Positions 1 through 10,294 of a stretch of DNA of 64,000 nt are shown in pieces; position 1 is the first letter of the stretch, and every line of letters begins with the position of its first letter. The position numbers and the translations under genes were made by a program. The DNA is from Hymenopus coronatus (Eukaryota > Arthropoda > Insecta > Mantodea > Hymenopodidae). The notes below the pieces were generated by a model. That model was given only the letters and a program-made list of their open reading frames with translations, did not search any database and had not been told where the DNA came from. The stretch spans positions 114,649,468 to 114,713,467 of the forward strand of contig CM060888.1 of the NCBI GenBank assembly GCA_030762935.1, in the 5' to 3' direction.

Positions 1-455
1 AAAAATTGGGCCAGAATCGAAACGGCCCATCAATGGCTGCTGGCGTTATGTCATTAAAGGAGCAGCGCGCTTTGAAATATACAATCATCATATCCATAAA
101 TACCTGTGCAATGTAAATATCCCTAAAAATACGAAAATGAAAAATAGACACAGGTTTGCGAATGTAATATGCTGTTTACCTAGAAATGTCTTGATTTTTA
201 CAACGCAAGAAAAATGTATTTATGTTTTAATGTATTTCTAAACGGAGACATGTATATGTAATTTAAGTGCCTTTGAGGTAGAACTTATTTAGCACGTATC
301 TTTCCTCTGTTCCTTTATTTTACGTATATGCAGAGAAGCATATAAGGGGCAGTTATGTGTAGGGATGCATTTTAAACAACCTGTATAAAATCAAATAATT
401 ATAAATTAATCCTGAGGTGAAACAGTTTTTTAAAAACCCGATTTTCTATTTACAG
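1..455. other. Unassigned AT-rich sequence
   Basis: I see no gene here. A short block at 361-425 (about 60 bp) recurs with similar sequence at 28643-28705, which marks it as part of a dispersed repeat. The last bases before 456 form a fair splice acceptor (pyrimidine-rich run ending in TTTACAG). Confidence 0.5.
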
Positions 456-652
456 ATACAGGTGCAGCAATTGGGTTTAAAGTTAAAATTGTATCAAGGG
501 AGGGTTCCAACCTCCAATCCCCGCTGATTATACCTCCGGCTCATATTGTGAAACTATATACTCAGTCAATCAATAACACAATTAAACCTTCATTCCAACC
601 TTTATTTATTACCGTAGAAGAAAATGGCTCTGTCTTTAAAGTGTTATTTTAA
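456..652 (+). CDS. Possible terminal exon of an unidentified upstream gene
   Basis: An acceptor-like TTTACAG at 449-455 is followed by an open frame (codons from 458) of 64 residues that ends in TAA at 650-652. The frame has no ATG. If it is an exon, it begins with two bases completing a split codon. The peptide is of mixed composition and low in simple repeats; it starts TGAAIGFKVKIVS and ends VEENGSVFKVLF. I do not recognise the family. An ATTAAA lies about 35 bases after the stop and could act as a poly(A) signal. A 64-codon open frame can occur by chance in such DNA, and it could also be transposon-derived. Confidence 0.3.
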
Positions 653-902
653 GGTACTTTTCACGCTTCTTCCGCAGTTTTCACTCATTAAAAATATTCG
701 AGCTTCTCTGAAATTTACCGTGGACATTTCGGAAAGTCATAAATTAAACCTGTCAATTACATTTACTCTACTCCAAAGTGTTTTCGAGTTATTAATTTTT
801 TAAACCAAGGGACGTTTTAAATAAGAGAATGTGTTACATTCATGTGATTTTTCTCTAGGTACCTATTCCACATCAAAACATTCTTATAAAAGCTTGTTGT
901 TT
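653..902. other. Unassigned sequence
   Basis: No gene or recognised repeat is seen. It would be 3' flank if the exon at 456-652 is real. Confidence 0.4.
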
Positions 903-1070
903 TTTTATAGTGTTTAACGCCCGCGTTTACCACACCGCAGGCGATGATACTGGTGGTGCATGGAATGAAGATGGAGCACCACTGGAATGCGGTTACGGGA
1001 GGAACTGGAGACTCGGAGAAAGCCCGCCGCTGCGCCGCTTTGTTCATCACAAATCTCATGCGATTTGAGA
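903..1070 (-). repeat. SINE family A, truncated copy
   Basis: Read on the - strand, this matches the body and tail of the SINE copies at 15373-15604 and 24120-24386. Shared parts are the GCGGGCGTTAAACACTA tail, the GGTGCTCCATC block and the cysteine-codon-rich GGCGGGCTTTCTCC region. The tRNA-like head is missing or too diverged to align past about 1070. It is clearly older than the other two copies. Confidence 0.7.
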
Positions 1071-2200
1071 AAAGGCATGGGATTACAGTGGCGATTACGC
1101 CGCTTAGAAACAGTGATTTGCAAACACTGACGAGACATTCGTTACTCACTCTAGTTGTGGCTTTTCATTAATCTGTCGCTGGGAATGCTGATTGAAATGG
1201 CGAATCGACTGTCCTCAGATATACAGTACTTACCTTGTTTTAAAGAATAGACACTACTTATTAAAATCCTTTCTTTCTTAATACTACAATAAGGAAAATG
1301 GGACATAAAACAAAGTAATTATAACATATGCAGTAGGTATTATTAAAGTTCTATTATTTTAAAAGATAGAAAGTAAGCTGTCCCACAGTACACACTCTCA
1401 TTGCTTACTCATTAGTGTCATACACTTCATCTGGACCGACTCTATGTACTGTATATTTCCTCTCAAATATTTAGCACTGTAACACATCTTATTTTTCGGT
1501 CACACACAAAGTGTCAGAGTGCAACGCTGGCCAGCCGAACACTTTTCAAGCAAACCCTTTGGAGAATTCCGGTGGATTTTGTTGATACTAAGCTCTAATG
1601 GCAAATTTCACTCTTGTGAGAATGAAAGTGGTGTTATTAACATGCTCTTTCATATTTGGGAAGAAGTGGAAATCATAAGTTGCAAGGTGGGGACTACATG
1701 TTGGGTGTTGTAGAAGCTCTGTTTATTGCAGGCGTTTCAATTGCTTTTGTATTCTGCGACTCGTCTGCGATTGAGTGTTATCGTGGTCATTCTGCATGTG
1801 GAGCATTCTACACGAAGCTTCTTTAATATCGCAACATAGCTTGCTTCCCTGCTTCATAAATTCAAGACACTTTGGAAATCCTAAAAGATAATCACCAGGA
1901 TATTCTGGCAGATGGGACGCTTGAACTTCTGAAACGATATGCCATGGGGGTAATATAATAGAATTCAATTAAAACTCATGTGAGTAAAAAAAACAGAGAA
2001 AATTTATGCAAGTAGCAAACAACAGAAATATTTATTCTCCCCTGCCTAAATAATAATCTTGGAGGTATACAGGACAGTGGCGAATCTTTGTACTCCGTCT
2101 AGGTTTCTTCTGACCTTGGTGATTTCTGAAATTCTGACAGAGTGAGAGAGAGAGAGAGAGAGCTGGAATTAAAGATCTGGGTAAAGTCGGAGGACTAACA
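1071..2200. other. Unassigned; one protein-like frame on the - strand
   Basis: No recognised gene. An 81-codon frame on the - strand (1968-1723) has a non-repetitive, Cys- and Met-containing composition but no motif I can name. A short (GA)n run sits at 2143-2162. The left end of the gypsy element described next should fall somewhere near 2000-2280, but I could not find a clear LTR boundary. Confidence 0.35.
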
Positions 2201-2289
2201 GAGGAATGGTGGTCGTCTGGTGTTTCCTTAACATTCTCTTCCCCTGGGATAGAGTGGATCCAATGGAAAAGGTGCCAGATCTCTAGTTG

Positions 2290-3065
2290 AAACAGTCGAC
2301 TTTTCCATCTTGTCGTTGTATATGAGTATATTCAGAACTTGCTTCAAAGAGGGTTACTTCTTCTATAAGAGGCCCATATTTTGAATATCTGACTGTGTCC
2401 GTAGGAATACTGGATCTGAGGTTAAAAGCTATGAGGGTTTTGAGTTTCCGCAGCTTGATCTTCTTAGTATTTAAACCATCCATGAGGAGTTTCATCAGTT
2501 GCAGTACGTAGATGTGACCTGATTGCACGAGGAGCATCATCTATGGCTTCTTCCCATAATAAAATATCCACCCCTCTTAATTTCATAGCGAGTTCGTTTT
2601 CCACACGACTCCCACATACTTTTCAGCTTGACCATTGTCTCGTGGATTGTTTGGAGTCGTCCTACTTGTTGTCACTCCAACCGTTGTAAGAAATTTCTTT
2701 AATTCTTGGGATATGAATCCAAAGCCACGGTCAGAGGAACATATGATGGGTAGACCAAAAATGGAGAAAAGTTGGTTAAGCTTAGAAATGACAGAAGAAG
2801 GAGCAATATCTGAGTAAGGAAATGCAAAAGCAAATCTGGAATATTCATCAGTTAATATGAGAAGATATTGGATTTTAGACTTTAATGGTAAAGATCCCTT
2901 GAAGTCCATGTTGATGTGTTCAAAGGGGTGGGTAGCTTTGATGAGGTTACCCTTGTGTCTCATGAATATTGGTTTCAATTCAGCACGAACTTTACAAGCT
3001 GATATGGCTTTCTTTATATCTTCCAGTGAATGTGGCAAATTCTTTGCCTTTGCAAAATGATTCAA
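2290..3065 (-). pseudogene. Ty3/gypsy integrase fragment
   Basis: The best-preserved frame (3065-2583, 160 codons) is the integrase core. The three catalytic acidic positions can be read: Asp in HINMDFKG, Asp in CSSDRG and Glu in NGQAEKYVG. A basic stretch and a Cys residue precede the core. After a stop the homology continues in the next frame (2540-2283) as the C-terminal integrase tail, with YSKYGPLIEEV followed by a tyrosine/histidine strand. This DDE enzyme would join element DNA to the host chromosome. The frame break between core and tail makes it nonfunctional. Confidence 0.85.
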
Positions 3066-3339
3066 CCATATTATGCCAGGATGTCATAAAGATTCATGGA
3101 GTATTTGCAGTTTCGATACACTTCACAAAATAGTTGAGCAGGTTCTGAAGAAGGCATCTGCAGCTTCATTGTGCTGTCCCGGTCTATAGATTATTTCATA
3201 ATCAAAACATTAAAGCTCCAGCCTCCAGCATAATATCTTTTCATTCTTAATCTTTCCAAAATATCTGCTATTAAACAAGAAAGCTACCGACTTCTGATCG
3301 GTGAGGAGTCGAAAATGACTTCCTGGAAGGTAATGTCAC

Positions 3340-4330
3340 CATTTTTTTGTTTACATCTTCAATTATAGTTCTGGTCTTTTTCTATGGACGAATGTTGATA
3401 CTCAGAATAGTTGAGAGGACGAAAAAAGAGAGCAACGGGACGTCCATTTTGGGATAGAGTGGCACCAATGGCACTTTCTGAAGCATCAATCCCTACAATG
3501 AACGTGGCTTTTTCATCTATAACTGAAACCATTGAAGCTTCCACGTCATTTTTCTATCGTTCAATGAAAAATCACCACTAGAAAGATTATGTATTTTCTG
3601 TGAGAATCTAGGAATAAAATTAGCAACATGTGCGAACATGCCCATTGTTCGTCGAAGAGAAGGTATCTGTTAGGAATGAGAGTTCTCGTAAAGGTGCCAC
3701 TCGATCAGGATTTGGTTGAATTTCGTGATTAGTAATTATATAGCCGAACAGTTTTATGGTTGAAACTGAATAAGCAATCTTCTTCTCGTTTATATGAGTT
3801 CATACTTTTAAGCAGCGATCAAGAACTTATTTAAATTCAAGTCATGCTCATCTTTATTTTTGCCGCCTACAACGACTTTATCTAAGTAAGCTATAACTCC
3901 AGTGAGTCCTTCTTTCTTGATATTTCCATCCATTGTCCATTGTTGGATCAAATGGAATTTGTTTATACTGCCAAAGTTAACAAACAAGCTTCAAAATCCG
4001 TATAAGGACGATATTCCTAACAAATTGGGATCTGATAATAGGCGTTTCTCAAGTAAATTGAACTAAAAACCTCATAGTTAGCTTCCTTGTTCTCTATACC
4101 TTCAATATTGGAAGAGGGTAATCATCTAATTCAGTATATTGATTAACTATTCGAGAATATAAACTACCATACGGCACTTGTGATTGTGGGTGAGAAGTAT
4201 TTGGGCATGTCATGGAGAGAAGCTCTCTTCAATAGTACCCTCCTTCAAGAGTCACTGGACTTCTTGAATAAATTTCTCATCAGTTGCTGTGTGGCTCAAG
4301 ATTTAGTGGCAATCGGCATGCAATCTGAAG
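3340..4330 (-). pseudogene. Ty3/gypsy reverse transcriptase and RNase H remnant
   Basis: On the - strand, fragments of the RT palm can be followed in several frames from about 4330 to 3640. The catalytic YxDD box region reads AYLDKVVVGG near 3880, so the second Asp is replaced by Lys. The RNase H segment at 3544-3359 carries VGIDASESAIGATLSQ and SSIEKD, the typical start of the domain. Numerous stops separate the pieces. The YLDK change alone would abolish polymerase activity. Confidence 0.8.
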
Positions 4331-4379
4331 GAATATTTCGAAAAAGCTGAACTGGTTAGACCTTAGCTACTGCTAACCC

Positions 4380-4572
4380 ACATATGCTTAAGTGTTCTTT
4401 GCAGCCTCCAAATTTAATCTCCACAGATGAATGGCGGGTAAGAACACCACGACATATAATTACGTCAGCAATATGCTTAGTTCAACATCTTTATAATAAT
4501 TGTCTTCAATTTTTATGTCCACAGAACAAATACCTTGTACTACAGAACTAAGCGTTGTGGAAGCCATGGTAA
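4380..4572 (-). pseudogene. Ty3/gypsy protease, C-terminal half
   Basis: The - strand frame resumes here with MASTTLSSVVQG followed by SVDIKIEDNYYKDVELSIL, the second half of a retroviral-type aspartic protease. The first half lies at 6394-6533 on the other side of the inserted LINE. A stop is present after the YKDVELSIL segment. The two halves were one domain before the insertion. Confidence 0.75.
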
Positions 4573-4583
4573 CTGTAAGACCA
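4573..4583. repeat. Target-site duplication (left) of inserted LINE
   Basis: CTGTAAGACCA matches CTGTATGACCA at 6383-6393 with one mismatch in 11 bases. It sits directly beside the poly(T) end of the inserted element. Confidence 0.8.
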
Positions 4584-4821
4584 TTTTTTTTTTTTGGAAA
4601 GGGGGAGACAGAAAGAGAATTGGAAGGGAGAAAGATCCTGAGTTATTTCCTCAGGGGGAGAGCCTGGTGAAAGTAAGGACAATAGTTGAGGTGAAATTGG
4701 GGAGATGGAAATAGAAGGAAAGGAGGGTGATGGAGTACCGCTTATGCACCTCCGTTAATAAGGGCAGTCTGCGTTGCTGCCGGACGATATCCGGGAGCGG
4801 GTAGAGAAAGGATAGCTAGGC

Positions 4822-4851
4822 ATTACCCATGGCCCGAAGGCCCTGGGTAAT
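4822..4851 (-). other. Hairpin in the 3' region of the inserted LINE
   Basis: ATTACCCA-T-GGCC pairs with GGCC-C-TGGGTAAT around a 4-base loop, giving 12 pairs with one internal mismatch. It could be a reverse-transcriptase recognition structure or a chance fold. Confidence 0.45.
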
Positions 4852-5270
4852 AGCACGTAGGAAGTAGGAGGTGGAGTGAGGTAGAAGTAAAGGGTGATAC
4901 TTTATTTTGTTGCAGGACGGGTGGCTGCTCTCATGAAGTTGTAAGGCGTAAGTGTTGGCTGGATTGGAGGGGGCTTGGATTGTTTGCTGTGAATGGTCGG
5001 TCAGTCAGTTGTCAGTATGTCACGGGATGATTTTTGTAGTCGTCGATGTTGGCTGCAACGTAAGCGTCGAAGAAGTCCAAGTTGCGCTTTCTTCGGACGC
5101 TCCTGGCTGTGAGTGGTCGGTGTTCTGTCGGTGTAGAAGGCGTAGGTGTGTCTGTCAGTGGTGTGGTTTCAGCCGTGGTCGATGTGTCGGATGTTACGTC
5201 TGTGTCTGTGTGGAGTGTCGGTCGGTCAGATAGTTGTAATGTCAGTCGGCTGAGGCCTTTCTCCAGGGAC

Positions 5271-6375
5271 TTATGGATTGCAGAGGTGGTGTGCAGAAGT
5301 GGCGGCTGAGGTTTTTAAGTCCCGGATTCCGGCCTCCAAGTCGCGTAGTTTTCTTGCAGTGGTGGAATGTGTGTTGGTGATGGCTGTCAGCGCTTCCTCC
5401 AGCAGAGTCAGCCGGGCGCTGATGTGTAGGACCTCTGAATGCAGATCCTGCACGGCATCCGTCACGGTGCTGGCGGAAGGCGCTGCTGGAGCTGGTGCCT
5501 GTGGAGTGGTAGTGGCGGCAGGCTGGTGGTGAACGCTGCTGATGGTTTCAGTCTGTGTGGAGGTGCTGTTGGTTGTGGTCCCCGTAGTTGCGTCAATTGG
5601 TCTGGCGGCGGAGGCTGGTATCTGGTGTTGTAGGCGGCGGCTGCGAGGATAGTGTCCTGTGAAGTGGCCAAGGCCACCACAGGTGGCGCAGTACCGGCGT
5701 CGGGTCCTTAGATCGTGTTCTGCGCATTCGGCTGTCATTTTTGGTGCCCCACAGTAGTGGCACCGTGGGGGCTCGGCAAGGTGTCAGCTGTGTGGCCGAA
5801 TGCGCAGCAGTGGCGGCATGGTGAAGGTCGGGGCTCGCGGCTTGCCTCGATGCTAAGGCGCCGCCCAAACATGGGCAGGCCCTCGCGCAAGACAGCATTG
5901 AGGTCCCCGGCCACGGCGAACCAATCCGAACTAGAGGTGACATCCCCCTGGCGGACATTATCCTAGTGGCCCTCATTACTGAGGGCCATCATTGGCGTGC
6001 TGCGGCGGTGATGAGCCTTGTAGACAGGTCACGAGGTACACCTCGGATGACCGCGCTATACTTATCGAGGAGTAGCGGCGGTGGCGGCAGAGTCTCTGTA
6101 GGCGTCGGTGTTACGGTTGAAGGTACAGCGGTGATGGCTGTTAGCTCTGGTGAAGGAGTGGTGGCAGGAGTTGGGGCCGGCACTAGCGGGCGCAGTTGCC
6201 GGGCTTCAGCGGTGGTGGCAGGAGTGCTGGCCGGCAGGTGCGGTTGCATCTGCCAGCATTCTGCGGCGGCTGGTTGGCAGTACTCTCAGCCGGTTTGGCC
6301 GGCTGCCACCCAGCTTCGGCGATCGGTGTGGAGGTCTCATGTTGTCGCTTTTTCTTCCCCACGTTCTTCTGCGAT
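5271..6375 (-). pseudogene. LINE ORF1 (gag-like) protein, frameshifted
   Basis: Read on the - strand, the order is: a basic N-terminus (QKNVGKKKRQ), long Pro/Thr/Ala-rich stretches, the segment YSAVIRGVPRDL that resembles the region before the zinc knuckles in arthropod LINE gags, and then three knuckle-like modules. The modules are CRHCCAFGHTADT (last Cys reached by a frameshift), CHYCGAPKMTAEC (His replaced by Lys) and CATCGGLGHFTGHY (last Cys replaced by Tyr). A second Pro/Thr-rich linker and a C-terminal coiled coil follow (leucine-spaced, residues about 100-155 of the 5738-5271 frame). ORF1 proteins of R1/jockey-type LINEs bind element RNA. Several frame changes show it is inactive. Confidence 0.7.
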
Positions 6376-6382
6376 GGTCGAC

Positions 6383-6393
6383 CTGTATGACCA
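6383..6393. repeat. Target-site duplication (right) of inserted LINE
   Basis: CTGTATGACCA is the partner of 4573-4583. Confidence 0.8.
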
Positions 6394-6533
6394 CTAGCAA
6401 AGATAGCTATTTGAAGTCTTTGGGCCAACCTCTCAGAGATAAAACTTATTTAACTTCCAATATCAACAAATGCTCTGGTTTTCATTCCGTTCAAACGGAT
6501 GGGTATTATAGCTTTGGACAAACAACCCAATGA
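6394..6533 (-). pseudogene. Ty3/gypsy protease, N-terminal half
   Basis: The - strand reads a core like RAFVDIGS followed by a stop and ISFISERLAQRL. This is the active-site loop of a retroviral-type aspartic protease with DTGS changed to DIGS. The domain continues at 4572 after the nested LINE. Confidence 0.75.
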
Positions 6534-6987
6534 AGAGGCAGAAGCCAAACATATAGTATGACAATGACAAGATTTTGTGGAGCACGATCTTTTTGAACTC
6601 TTACATACTTTTGCGAATTGAACAGTTTTTGAACAACCTCGGCAAATGGCCTCTCTCGCTGGGCAAGAGAGTAAATTCAGTCCACAGAAGTATTATTTCT
6701 TTCTTGTTACCTCGCTTTTCATGTGTCTATTTCCAGAGTTCGTACCAGAACGGAAATGCTGGATAAAATGTTGACACAGAATGGATTGTTCCTCGTCGTC
6801 CTTAATGGTATTCACTGGCCCAGAATCAAGATATTGAGTGGATTTTTTTGTGCTGATTATATAGCATTTGCTTTAATTGAAGCTTCCTTGAGAAACAGGT
6901 TAGTGATGTACTTCTAATAAAATCTGACGAGTGTTAAAGTCAAGAACACTTCATCGCGAATACTGTCATCTCTATTTGTTTCTACCG

Positions 6988-7281
6988 CTACAGCCTTAAA
7001 TCTTTGCTCACCATGTTTAGAAATTCTAAATATCCTGACACAGTTTCGCCAAACTGCTGTTTTCTAGATGCTAATTTACACCACACAAATATCTCATTAA
7101 CAAGCTTGGGGGAAATGCTAATTAGAATACCCTTGGCATATACGTTTTTATCTTCGTTTATGTATTCGTAAATGGTGGATGAAACGTGGTTTATCAATAC
7201 ACGTAATTTCTCAATATTGCTTACTTGATAGAATTTAGTCCTTGAACGCACTGTACCGGTGCTTCCATCCCTGTTGAGCAT
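6988..7281 (-). pseudogene. Ty3/gypsy gag fragment
   Basis: This 97-codon frame has the spacing of a gypsy capsid. A hydrophobic helix (FYQVSNIEKLRVLINHV) precedes tyrosine-rich turns. It then reads NEIFVWCKLASRKQQFGETV and GYLEFLNM, which fits the conserved NE.F..R...R.Q..GE motif of retrotransposon gag. It lies upstream of the protease as expected. The stretch 6540-6987 continues the same element in broken frames. Confidence 0.65.
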
Positions 7282-8149
7282 TACTTGATTCAGGGTCGGT
7301 GTTTAAACACATAGGACGTAGTAATTTATTGAGTTTTTTGTTGAGCTTAATAAATTGATATAATAAAATTCAACATTTGGAAAGGTTTTATTAAACTCAA
7401 CACAGCTAGTGTACATATAAATAAGTATCGTAGCAACATAAGCATACAAAAAAAAACAACAACAAAAAAAAAAAACAACAACAACACAGAGACAAATTAT
7501 GAAAGTAACAAACAACAGAGATAGCTCAGGGGGCAGATCATCCATTGTTGTTTGCTGTCGAGTTTAAAATGAGCGTCCATTTTACATTAGAAAAACCTCA
7601 CCCTTTCGGTCACACAGCGCCAATATATCTTGAAAAATGTGCTGCATTTGTATCATGTGCTCTTGCGTCAGTTTCCGCAGCAAGTCGAATACAGTTTGTG
7701 ATACTGCAGCACATCGGTTAAAATAAATTGCACTCTTGGGGTAGGGGGGGGCGGGGTGGATGTTTAGGCAAATTCACACCACCTGATTCGATGCTAATCG
7801 TGAATCATTTCGCTGTCGCAATTTCAAGCTTGTGAGCTGATGAAGTGAGTGCTTGTTCATATCAGGCTTGACAAAGCATACTAGAGGTTTGTGTATTTGC
7901 ATTTTTCAACTTCCTGGCCCACGACACACCACACTGGCTTCAGCGTTAGTGCTGCCATAAAACTTTCAATCGGCGATGAACGTAGTAGGCTAACAACCCT
8001 CTACTGAATAACATCTCGCTAGTTGAAACCTATCTCCATGTATTTCGCCATTTTATTCAATTTTCAGCACACCAGCGACACCGGGAAAAAAGAAATTGGT
8101 ATAATGCATTCAGGAGATATGTAGCTTTTAGACACAATAAGAATGTTGA
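7282..8149. other. Unassigned; AT-rich with short A/C-rich run
   Basis: No gene is seen. A poly(A)-rich and CAA-rich stretch lies at 7446-7486. The part near 7297-7530 is where the 5' LTR of the gypsy element would be expected. Confidence 0.35.
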
Positions 8150-8713
8150 TAATCGGATAAAACTAGCATTACTTTTCAATCTTAAGTTGTAATGCACAAA
8201 GTTTTTGTAGCCTAAATATTCAGTAACGATAGTGTCCGACAGATCTTGAAACTTCCGGAATTTCCATAGACAAAGCAGTTATGGTGAACTTCGATTTTCT
8301 CTAAGCATTCTGTCAACTCGTTCAACAAGATCGGCTGTAGCGACAGACTTGCGTCCTTGGCACTCTTTATCATGCATGTCATTTCGGCCATCTTTAAACT
8401 TTTAGCACCATTCACGCACACCATCAGTCATGACGTTATCACCGTACACTCAGCTCATTCTCTGATGAATTTCTGCTTCACTATACCCTTCTGCTTGTAG
8501 CAACCAAATTACACTTCGTAATTCACACTTGGCGGGAGCAACAATGACGGCAGCCATGTTTATGTTGCTGTAGTGCACCGCAGCCTTGAGGTCGGCAATA
8601 TTGGAGAGTATAGTGCGAGAGTTGCGCAGTAGCCTACAGCGCATGTTCGCTTTCTGCCGCTCGCGTAGCTTCTATACTAAGCGATCGGAAGGTTGAAAAA
8701 AACGGCCCTCATA
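8150..8713 (-). mobile_element. Mariner-family fragment, transposase N-terminal part
   Basis: The right end, GGTTGAAAAAAACGGCCCTCATA (8691-8713 region), is the terminal repeat; the same end occurs in the element at 24620-25316. The - strand frame 8644-8450 carries a helix-turn-helix segment of mariner type (CELRSVIWLLQAEGYSEAEI). The next frame (8424-8212) continues with the linker that follows the DNA-binding region. A frameshift separates them and the catalytic part is absent. Confidence 0.75.
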
Positions 8714-8732
8714 ATTTAGACCGTTTCTGTTG

Positions 8733-8935
8733 TGGAGGGTAAGGTATCTATCTCACATTCAAGAAGTCCGAGTTTGAATCTCGGTTAGGTTGAGTAACAC
8801 GGATAATAGCTTTTCCGGGTGTATCCCTTACACTTAGAAGACGAATGTCAGGTAATCTTAAACTACATGAGCCCCGGGGTCATTTGCACATATTTCAGTC
8901 ATTTTCATTCATCGTCCAATATGACGTTACCTTAA
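8733..8935 (+). repeat. SINE family C copy
   Basis: A tRNA-like head contains a B-box-like GAGTTTGAATCTCG at about 8771, then a body reading CATGAGCCCCGGGGTCATTTG and CATTTTCATTCAT. It matches 59955-60170 (+) and 15880-16055 (-). It ends near a TTAAAAATT tail. Confidence 0.7.
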
Positions 8936-10008
8936 AAATTCTATTAATTTATAGCAGATTGATATAATCTTTGGGTCTGTTTAAATATATACTCTATATA
9001 TAGCTTATATAACTTTTTACTAATCTAAATTCATTTCATTTGTTACAGTTATTAAGTTTATTGTAATGTCCATATTACAGCAACACTACAAGAGAAATTG
9101 CAACGGTTACTGTTCTCTGAAGGAATCACTCTTTGATTTCTGTGATATTGTCAAGGTTTTTTGACAGTCGAGTAGCTTTACCTGAGGTGGATGAATTGGT
9201 GGCAAGGCTAACTTTATGACAAATCACGGTGTTTCGCGTAAACTTTTGTTTGCTCATGGGGTTATTGCATTAAATTGTTTGCCTGTCATTATAAATATTA
9301 TTTTTCAAAAGTAATAGCGTATTAAGTACGATTGGCTATCGTACCTAATCGATTAGCTATGTGATATTGACCACAACTGTCTAATAGGATATCTAGCACT
9401 TTATAAATTAAAGAACAGCGGGTTTTATTTGCATATTTTCTGGACTCTTGGAGCAATCTTTTACGTCGTATTAGGTGCTTATGTAGTTACCCCAACCTTG
9501 ATCCTGAATACTTCCCACAAAAAGGTTCCTCCATTTTGGATTAATAAGCTAGTGGAATTGGTAGTCGATCACGGTTTATTCTGAGCCGAGGAGCTATTTA
9601 AACTCTTTCCGCTTTTGTTTAATGGGTCTCGTGTGGCTACAGTACTAGACGCATCACAACTATGAAAATCTCAGTTTTTGTTGGAGACGAACTGGTTATA
9701 TGTACGTTCTTATGTGGCGGCCATTTTCGGCGCGTTTCGCCGGGTGAGGAACCGTCCGATTAGCGGAAAAAAACATGTATTATTTGTAGAATTCCCTCTG
9801 GTATGTGAAGGGATCTAACACAATTTTTGGCTAGATTTTCTGACTTGAGGTGGAAGGTAGATTAACAAAGTACCAACCTAAGATAGTATGTGCATCACTG
9901 AATCCTTAATACATTTATTATTGCTTAAAGTGCTTCCCTAACATTACGTTTATTATGCCATTACCAAAGGTGAATTAAACTTGTGGAGCTATTAAAAAGA
10001 GTGCATGG
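8936..10008. other. Unassigned; CpG-containing patch near 9700-9775
   Basis: Mostly AT-rich with no open frame worth naming. Around 9710-9775 there is a GC- and CpG-rich stretch (GGCGGCCATTTTCGGCGCG) that stands out from the surroundings and looks like promoter or first-exon DNA. It has no linked coding exon that I can show. Confidence 0.3.
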
Positions 10009-10294
10009 TTACACAAATGATGTCACCCTCCGTGGTGTAATGGCTACCATGCTGCCTTCATATACCCAAGTTCGTGGGTTCAAACCCTTAGCATGACTTC
10101 CTTTGGAAGGGAAGTAAAGCCGTTGGTCCCGTGTCGTAGATTTACGGCACGTAAAAGAACCTCAAGCCTGATTGAGAGGCCTCTGAGCAAAATTAAACGG
10201 TCTTTCACGCCCAATATAGAATGGGACGCTGAGAACCACAGCAATTAAGGAGCGTCCATAAATAACACGACATTTACATTTTACACAAATGATG
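10009..10294 (+). repeat. SINE family B, complete copy with target duplication
   Basis: The body at 10023-10280 starts with a tRNA-like head (CACCCTCCGTGGTGTAATGG, with the A-box-like TGGTGTAATGG and B-box-like GGGTTCAAACCC). The family-specific body follows (AAGGGAAGTAAAGCCG, AAAGAACCTCAAGCC, GTCCATAAATAACA). A 14-bp perfect target duplication, TTACACAAATGATG, flanks it (10009-10022 and 10281-10294). Confidence 0.88.

Larger units (their letters stand above)
4584..6382 (-). mobile_element. LINE element with ORF1 only, nested in gypsy
   Basis: This 1.8-kb insert is bounded by an 11-bp imperfect target duplication. It starts with 12 T on the + strand, which is the poly(A) tail of an element transcribed from the - strand. 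It is GC-rich compared with its AT-rich surroundings. It encodes a gag-like ORF1 (zinc knuckles and coiled coil) and then about 680 bp of 3' sequence with no endonuclease or reverse transcriptase. It is therefore either an internally deleted copy or a half-LINE that depends on another element for movement. Its 5' end lies at 6382. Confidence 0.8.
2200..7281 (-). mobile_element. Decayed Ty3/gypsy LTR retrotransposon
   Basis: On the - strand, gag, protease, reverse transcriptase, RNase H and integrase segments appear in the Ty3/gypsy order between 7281 and about 2200. All are broken by stops and frameshifts, so the copy is dead. It is split by a later insertion at 4584-6382. Integrase follows RNase H, which is the Ty3/gypsy order and not the Copia order. 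LTRs were not delimited. A loosely similar stretch near 2010-2035 and 7490-7525 (AGTAACAAACAACAG-like) may be LTR-derived, but this is weak. No envelope-like frame was seen. The left limit is approximate. Confidence 0.85.

Noticed and set aside
5278..6533. Several long + strand frames in the GC-rich LINE insert
   Set aside because: They are shadows of the - strand ORF1; their Gly/Arg/Trp-rich content follows from the GC-rich template.
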